Source: Spirodela intermedia
Lineage: Eukaryota; Streptophyta; Magnoliopsida; Alismatales; Araceae
DNA length: 64,000 nucleotides
Reading direction: 5' to 3'
Assembly: GCA_902729315.2 (NCBI GenBank)
Contig: LR746270.1
Location: forward strand, 5,210,221 to 5,274,220
How positions within the stretch are numbered: position 1 is the first letter of the stretch; every line of letters begins with the position of its first letter. Of this stretch, positions 58,442-64,000 are shown piece by piece. The notes beneath the pieces were generated by a model that saw only the letters and a list, made by a program, of their open reading frames with translations, did not search any database and had not been told where the DNA came from. The position numbers and the translations under genes were made by a program.

Positions 58442-61400
58442 ATGGCCTTAGAGAGCATAAGGCATTTGGAGCTACCAACTTTTGATGGGAATAATCTTAC
58501 ATGTTAGATCTATAGAGATGAATTACATTTTTTCTTTACGTGTAATGTGAGAGAGAAAATCTTATGACCGTAAGAGTGAGCTTCGAAGAGGATGCATTAC
58601 ATTAGTATCAGTGAACCAACACAAGGTATCCTTTCACTTGATGGCACAAACTGAAGTAGCGACTATTGAAGCATTTCAACAAATCCTAAGAGGAAAGTGT
58701 ATGTGAGAGATTATTAGACATAAGCCAATTGATGTCAAGTAGAATTTGAGCTGATGTTGTCCTCCTTAATACACCTGTCAGAGGAAGTAACAGAAAGTAC
58801 ATTCTTCAAGGACTTAAAACATGATATCCAAATCGAAGTCAAGTTCCATAATCCCCAAGACATGCTGGCCATTATGCAAATGACACAACTAGTTGAAGAT
58901 ATGAACATTTCTTTATAGTCAAACATGAAGCGATTAAGACAATACTTACCCAAGTCTAATCTATTAAGTGGTGTTAATGTAGGTCCAAACAAGCGCAACA
59001 ACAAATTGCAAGAGCCTATGGCAGCAAGGGGTGGATCCTACCTAGGGTTCCAAATGGAAAGGATAGCCGAATGGGTAACATTGGAAAAAAAATATGACTA
59101 CGAGATAAACTGCACCTAGTTATATAAGGGAAGGGACAAAGCGGTGCTTGAACCTCACTACAGATGAATTATAGGTGCATCATATTGAGGGGCCCTATTT
59201 TACATGTTATGAGCAGTTCTCTCCAAGGCACATTTGCAAGGAGCCTAGGTCAAAGGTGATAAAAAAAAGAAGATGAGTAATTGAACTAGATAAAATTAGT
59301 GGTACTAGACCCTACAAAGAACATCATCAAGTCTAAACCACACTTACCATCAAAGGTGGACATTGAATGCTCCATAAATTTAGTTTTCAAACTCACCAAT
59401 TTAGGGACCATTAACCTTCAAGAAAAAGTAAGCATATATTAAATAACAATTTTGATTGATTGTAGAGCAACATATTTTTATTTCCACAAATGTCGTCGTA
59501 GAATTAAAAGTACTAGGGATAGATACAAGTATGGCATAGTTGTAGGTACCAGTGTGTCAATCAAAGTGAAAGTTGTGTGAAAAAGAGTAATCCTTGAGCT
59601 ATATGTGACTACTATTGTTGACAATTTCTTGCCATTCAACATAGGCAATGCATACATCATCATTAGTATGCAATAATTCAAGACCTTGGGCCCTACATAA
59701 GTCAATTAGGCTCAGTTCAATATCACCATGTTGCTCAAATCAACAAAACACCTCTAACTCAGCAGATTTCAAGCATGCACCAACAACTAGTTTTTCAATA
59801 TCTTCCGAGCAGCTACAACCCTACCAACCCTACAAGAGGTAGATCATGCAATTCACTTACACTCATGCACATGGCCAATCAATGCTCAATCCTATGAGTA
59901 CTCTCATTTTCAAAAAAGAAAATTGGATGACTCATAAGTAAAATACGCATAGTAGAAATCATTCATAACTTGAGGTTATTAGTAAAAGAGAGATAATATC
60001 TTGAGGTTTGTGTCAATTATCATGCCCTCAATTCAACGACCATTTCGATAACTTTTTAATTCTAGCAATTGATGATTAATTAGACAAGCTACATGAAACA
60101 ATGATCTTCTCTAAGCTTGATTTGAAATTTGAATATCATCAAACAAGGATGAAGATATATGACATTCCAAAAATAACCTTCAAGACATATGAGGGCCACT
60201 ATGAATTATTAGTGATGTCCTTCGGGCTCACGAATGCATTAGTGACATGTTAATCACTAATGAGCCAAAATTTTAAAAGATTCTTCTACAAATTCATGCT
60301 TGTGTTTTTTATTATAGTTTGATCTATAATAGGGATATGGAGATCCACAAATATAAGTTACAAAACATATTGATGTTGCTATAAGAAAACAACCTCTACA
60401 TTAACCTAAGAAGTATTTGTTCGTTCATAAAGGAAGCAAGTACTTGGGACATGTGGTTTTAGCCTAAGGAGTGGTAATGGAACTAATCAAAATCTCAATG
60501 GTAGTGGATTGACCTACTCCCAAAAATTTGAAAGAGTTGTATAAATTTATAAGGTTGACAAATAATTACCAACAATTTGTGGACAATATGACACCTTGGT
60601 AGCACACTCAGCTCAATAGTTGAAGAAAAATACCTTCAATTGGGGTCCCACAATAGATAGAACTTTCACAATCCCAAAACAACACTCACAATGATATCCA
60701 TCTTGACCTTATTTTTTTATAAGATTTTGAAATTGAGTTGATGCTTTAGGAGAGGGCATAATGATAGTGTTCATCCAGCCTCAAGAATTTGTATTAGTTG
60801 TACTTTAATTGAGCTCTGAGCCTCATGAATCAATCAAAAGTAGTCTATGAAAGAGAACTTAGCAATTGTATTAGCTATCATAAAATTGCAGCATTATATT
60901 CCTGGCCACTACTTTATAATTTTTATATATTAACTAAGTCTTAAGTTTCACTTGAAAAAATGACAAATTGATCTAAAGTATCATAAATGGTTAACTAAAT
61001 TGTTGAGATATGACTTCGAGATTCACTACAAAAGAGCAAATAACTTAGATGATGATGCTCTAACATGACACCCCCAATAGGTAACAATTAAAATCCTCAC
61101 CATTTGTACTCACTATACTTGATGTGTAGGTCCTAGCTAGTGAAGCAAAAGTTGACCCTCTACTCCACATTTTGCATGAGATTGTGGTAGAGTCAAACAA
61201 GTGGTCGAAGTATCAAATCAATCAAGGCATTCTCTTTTATTGTGGGCAACTTTAGATATTGATACATGTATAAAAGCTTAGCTCAAAACTTATACTAACA
61301 CATCATAAAGAACATACATGATTATTTGGAGTGCTGCACAATTTACTAAAGGAATAAAGTTAAAGCCCTCTCTCCAGCTAAGTTCCTACAACTATTGCCA

Positions 61401-62420
61401 ATTCTACAAGGAATTGATGAGCTATAGAGATTCATGAGGTACAACTTGATCATGGTTGTAGTGGACCACCTTAGAAGGTCCAACCACTTCCGCCTACTAA
61501 AGCACTCTTATCTTCATGAAAGACATCATCTGACTCCACTGAGTTCCCATGTCTATCGAGAGTGATTGAGATCACATTTTCTTGAGCCTTCTCTAGTTTG
61601 AACTTTTCCAATTCCAAAGAACCCAACTACATCAGAGCATAACATATCACTTATAAATGGATGGTCAATATGAAGTGGTGAATCATATCCTAGAGACCTA
61701 CCTTTGATGTTTTATAGGAGATTGACTAAGACAGTGGTACACTTGGCTACTGTGAACCAAATATTTATACAACTCTACATATCAAGCTTTTACACGGTTC
61801 ACTCCCTTCAAGATTGTATATGGCAAAACCGTCCTTTGTTATTGAGGTTCTCGACTCATCCATCCAATCTCACAAAGATTGCGCAATAGTTACAAGTTCA
61901 ATAGAAGATCCTTCATTAACTCAAACAATACCTCCTTAAAGCCCATACATATATGATCATTAATACAAATCGTAATCAGCAAGCATCAGATTTGACATTA
62001 GCAATTAGGTTTACTTCAAGCTGAGGCCTTACTAACTCCGCTTGTTGAACTAAAGGAGGAATGAGAAGATGGCACCTTATTTCATTAGGCCTATTAAATT
62101 CTAGAAAAAAATGATGCATTAGTAGATCGACTACCTCTTCCTAACATCTCTCAAATTCACTATGTTTTCCATGCATCGTAGTTGAAGCACACTTTGGGAG
62201 TCAACAAAGCCCGTCAACCACTATCCCCCCATTATAGATAAAGGGTTTAATAGAGTTGTTAGCCCATAAAAGGTTTTATGTAGTCATCCCTCCTCTTGCA
62301 GTAGTGAAGTGTTGATCCAATGATACCACCAATATTAGAGGCAACTTGAGAGACAACAATAGTAATATGACATCAATTCCTTAGATCCAGCCTTGAGGAA
62401 AAGGCTAATTTGGAGTAATC
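58442..62420 (+). pseudogene. gag-pol remnant of the Reina-like gypsy element
   Basis: Gag resumes at 58,442 (ITFFFTCNVREKIL-like, then GSNRKYILQGLK). The protease region is about 59,400-59,650. RT is about 60,080-60,560 ([18 protein letters not shown], then SKYLGHVV). RNase H with a KENKVADALSR-equivalent is near 61,040. Integrase is about 61,350-61,880, and the chromodomain-like end is about 62,300-62,415. Every domain has stops or frameshifts, including loss of the second Asp motif region of RT after VFF, so the copy is dead. Confidence 0.85.
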
Positions 62421-62426
62421 CTTCTC

Positions 62427-62779
62427 CTAACTCAAGGTGTAGGAGAAGAGGGCCAATAGTGAGGCCCCACCTCAATGGCAAAGGACCCGTGTCCCAACCT
62501 TAGAGGAAGAAGGGACTTCTAGGGACAAAGGTAAAAGAGTCCTTATAATGTAAGGATGCAAGGGTACTAAGGTTGGGGGAGAGATTGAGAGGGGGTTTAT
62601 CAAGGATCACTCTAAGGTGGCTGAGGTTGAGGGAGAGCAGGGGGCCTCTCTAAGATCCCCATGACTCTATGGTCCTTTCAAGCTCAAGACTCCTATTAGA
62701 TTTCCTTTTTCCTTCTCTAACATTTAGATCTTGTTTCTTTATCTTCGTACTTCCCACTTGCCATAGCAGGGTCCTTACA
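62427..62779 (+). repeat. 3' LTR of the Reina-like gypsy element
   Basis: It matches 48,455-48,810 and ends GGTCCTTACA. It ends about 230 bp from the stop codon of the Sec14-like gene, so it may lie in or next to that gene's 3' UTR. Confidence 0.7.
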
Positions 62780-63009
62780 CAACCCCAACCATCTATTTCT
62801 TCCCCAAGAAACATGGAGCCCTGACCATTTTGTGTGTGGAAAAAAAATACAAAAATAAATTTCCTCACATATTTAAGAAACTTAAGTTTTTCATCCAATA
62901 AAAAATGTTCGTTAATAAATGTCATGGAAGCATAACATAAATAGAGGGTATTCTTAGCATCTTTAATGAATAAATACCATTGGATCTTTCTTCATTCTTT
63001 TCTTCATCT

Positions 63010-64000
63010 TTATGGCTGATTCAACAATCGTACTAGGTGTCTAGAGGGAACAGATGCACTCACAGATTTAGTCATCCCTTTCAACTGGTTTATGCCATCC
63101 ACAAGCTTGCCATGCCTTGATAGGAGGGACCGTAAGATCTGTGGGGGAGAAGCGGTGGGGACCCAGCTACTTCAAAAACTCATTGTATACATGAATAAAT
63201 CAGTGATACGTGTTTTTACCACTACACACCATCTCAATTTCATGCAGCTCAATTTCTAATGCTGAAATCTGTTGAGCCATGTTGTCATAATCAACTTGTC
63301 CTTCTAATGGCTTTGTTTGGCTGAAATCCTGCATAAACATATGGAAACTTATTGCCAAGTTAAGATGATTATGAGAAGATGAGCACAAGATAATTTTCAA
63401 TTAAGAATGCATATGTTGGTCCTCTCTCTCTCTCTCTCTCTTCATATGCACATAGAGAGAGAGAGGGAGAGGGAGGGTGGAAGAGAGTATTGGCATGTGT
63501 GTGAAATGTACATTGTGTTAAGGTTTTAATTTTTTCTTTACAACAAAGATTGAAAGAATATTTTAAAGATTAATCAACAATTAAAAAAATTCAAGTGAAG
63601 AACAAAATAGGTTGTGGCCAGATCAAATGGAGATGTAGAAATGGAAACGAGGTAAGTAGTGTGAAGAACCTGAGGTGCCAGAGGTTCTTTCTGGGCCAAA
63701 TCATCATGTGGGCCCTCCCTGTTCTGCCCTTGCCATCTTTTCTCCTGATAATCCTAAAAAATATTAGCAAAGATTGATGGATATCAACAACATCATCTAA
63801 TAAGATGCATAAATTCTCAAACCAATAAGATTGATAGAAAGAGTTAGGGAGTATTCATGGTTCTCACCTTCAAAGCATGGTGGACTTCTAGATTATTCCA
63901 TGGTCCAATGTCTTCCTTTAGGCACCCTCCATGCTCAGCACAAGTGCAATCTCCACCAAGGAAATCTGGCAAGTTGCTGCTCAAAGAGATAAGTTCTCTC
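63010..64000 (-). CDS. Sec14-like phosphatidylinositol transfer protein (SFH-type), C-terminal exons, partial
   Basis: Four minus-strand exons are visible: 63,868-64,000 (runs off the window), 63,670-63,753, 63,230-63,328 and 63,010-63,138. All introns are GT-AG in phase 0, and together they encode 147 residues ending LVRLLNQP-stop. The first contains [20 protein letters not shown] with GPWNNLE, the block at the C-terminal edge of the Sec14 lipid-binding domain in plant SFH proteins (usual form LPEFLGGxCTC...GGC...GPW). The third encodes a heptad-like segment ([17 protein letters not shown]) and the last continues [20 protein letters not shown], a predicted coiled coil. The classical SFH nodulin end is not evident, so this is probably a shorter SFH-like subfamily. 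The family exchanges phosphatidylinositol and phosphatidylcholine at membranes to support phosphoinositide synthesis. The start lies outside. Confidence 0.85.
63423..63480. repeat. (CT)n followed by (GA)n, self-complementary, in Sec14-like intron
   Basis: A (CT)n tract (63,423-63,441) and a GA-rich tract (63,453-63,478) flank TTCATATGCACATA, so the transcript could fold into a long hairpin within the intron 63,329-63,669. Confidence 0.85.

Larger units (their letters stand above)
48455..62779 (+). mobile_element. Degenerate Ty3/gypsy (Reina-like chromovirus) element, split by later insertions
   Basis: Two similar LTRs bound the element: about 48,455-48,810 and about 62,427-62,779. Shared blocks are AAGAGTCCTTAT-ATGTAAGGATG, TTGAGGGAGAG and TGCCATAG-AG-GTC-TTA(A/C)A. 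A PBS-like TTTGATATCAAAGC follows the 5' LTR. Gag is interrupted at 49,120 and resumes at 58,442. RT lies at about 60,080-60,330 ([32 protein letters not shown]). The RNase H/DALSR-like region is near 61,040. Integrase lies at about 61,640-61,830 (GQYEVVNHILETYL, then YNSTYQAFTRFTPFKIVYG). The C-terminal part, reading EATWE-like and SLEEKANLE, abuts the 3' LTR. Short LTRs plus that C-terminus suggest the Reina clade; this is inference. Dozens of stops make it inactive. Confidence 0.85.

Noticed and set aside
1-64000. CRISPR array, bacterial operon, phage or organellar insertion
   Set aside because: No regularly spaced repeats with unique spacers, no Shine-Dalgarno-led operons and no plastid or mitochondrial gene sequence were recognised; all evidence is plant nuclear.
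1-64000. tRNA or rRNA genes
   Set aside because: B-box-like words occur only in LTRs (for example about 50,200 and 50,828) without a full cloverleaf.

Overview
This window is nuclear DNA of a flowering plant. It holds intron-rich genes with GT-AG introns, and several plant-typical families: an LPA1-type P-loop protein, a QALGGH C2H2 zinc finger with an EAR motif, a VAP27, a LUC7RL-type splicing factor and a Sec14/SFH lipid transfer protein. It also holds nested, decayed Ty1/copia and Ty3/gypsy LTR retrotransposons. The split between very GC-rich, intron-poor genes (zinc finger, glycerol-3-phosphate transporter) and AT-rich, intron-rich genes (LPA1) fits a monocot or early-branching angiosperm. 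That placement is inference; no species can be named.

Layout: 1-10.5 kb is a nest of dead retroelements: a minus-strand copia remnant, a plus-strand gypsy remnant, a second LTR/PBS fragment and a plus-strand copia remnant. 10.5-13.5 kb is intergenic with an imperfect direct repeat. 13,497-32,941 (minus) is one 19.4-kb LPA1-like gene. I rebuilt it as 15 coding exons, 473 aa, in frame at every junction. Its introns carry a 0.7-kb deletion-derived copia element, a possible solo LTR and a perfect hairpin. A 1.05-kb divergent promoter rich in ACGT/G-box and TGGGC motifs separates it from a single-exon ZAT-like zinc-finger gene (33,992-34,657, plus). Three minus-strand genes follow: a glycerol-3-phosphate transporter (35,536-37,102), a VAP27 MSP-domain protein (38,150-40,791, 8 exons) and a LUC7RL-type U1 snRNP factor (42,477-46,374, 7 exons). 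A 264-bp tandem duplication lies upstream of LUC7RL. 48.4-62.8 kb is a three-level retrotransposon nest. The last four exons of a Sec14-like gene (63,010-64,000, minus) run off the right edge.

The most interesting structure is the 48.4-62.8 kb nest. A decayed Reina-like gypsy element was hit by a minus-strand LTR of an Athila-like family (5-bp duplication ATGGC on both sides). That LTR was later hit, in the opposite orientation, by a gag-only (pol-less) element of the same family (5-bp duplication GTCAT on both sides). A second notable structure is the LTR-RNaseH-LTR copia derivative in an LPA1 intron, whose primer-binding site runs directly into the RNase H coding sequence across shared bases. 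A third is the recurrence of sense-strand (CT)n tracts a few bases inside the 5' splice sites of short introns.

The genes are housekeeping or regulatory and do not form a pathway. LPA1 (phytic acid) and the glycerol-3-phosphate transporter both touch phosphate metabolism, but nothing in the sequence shows co-regulation.
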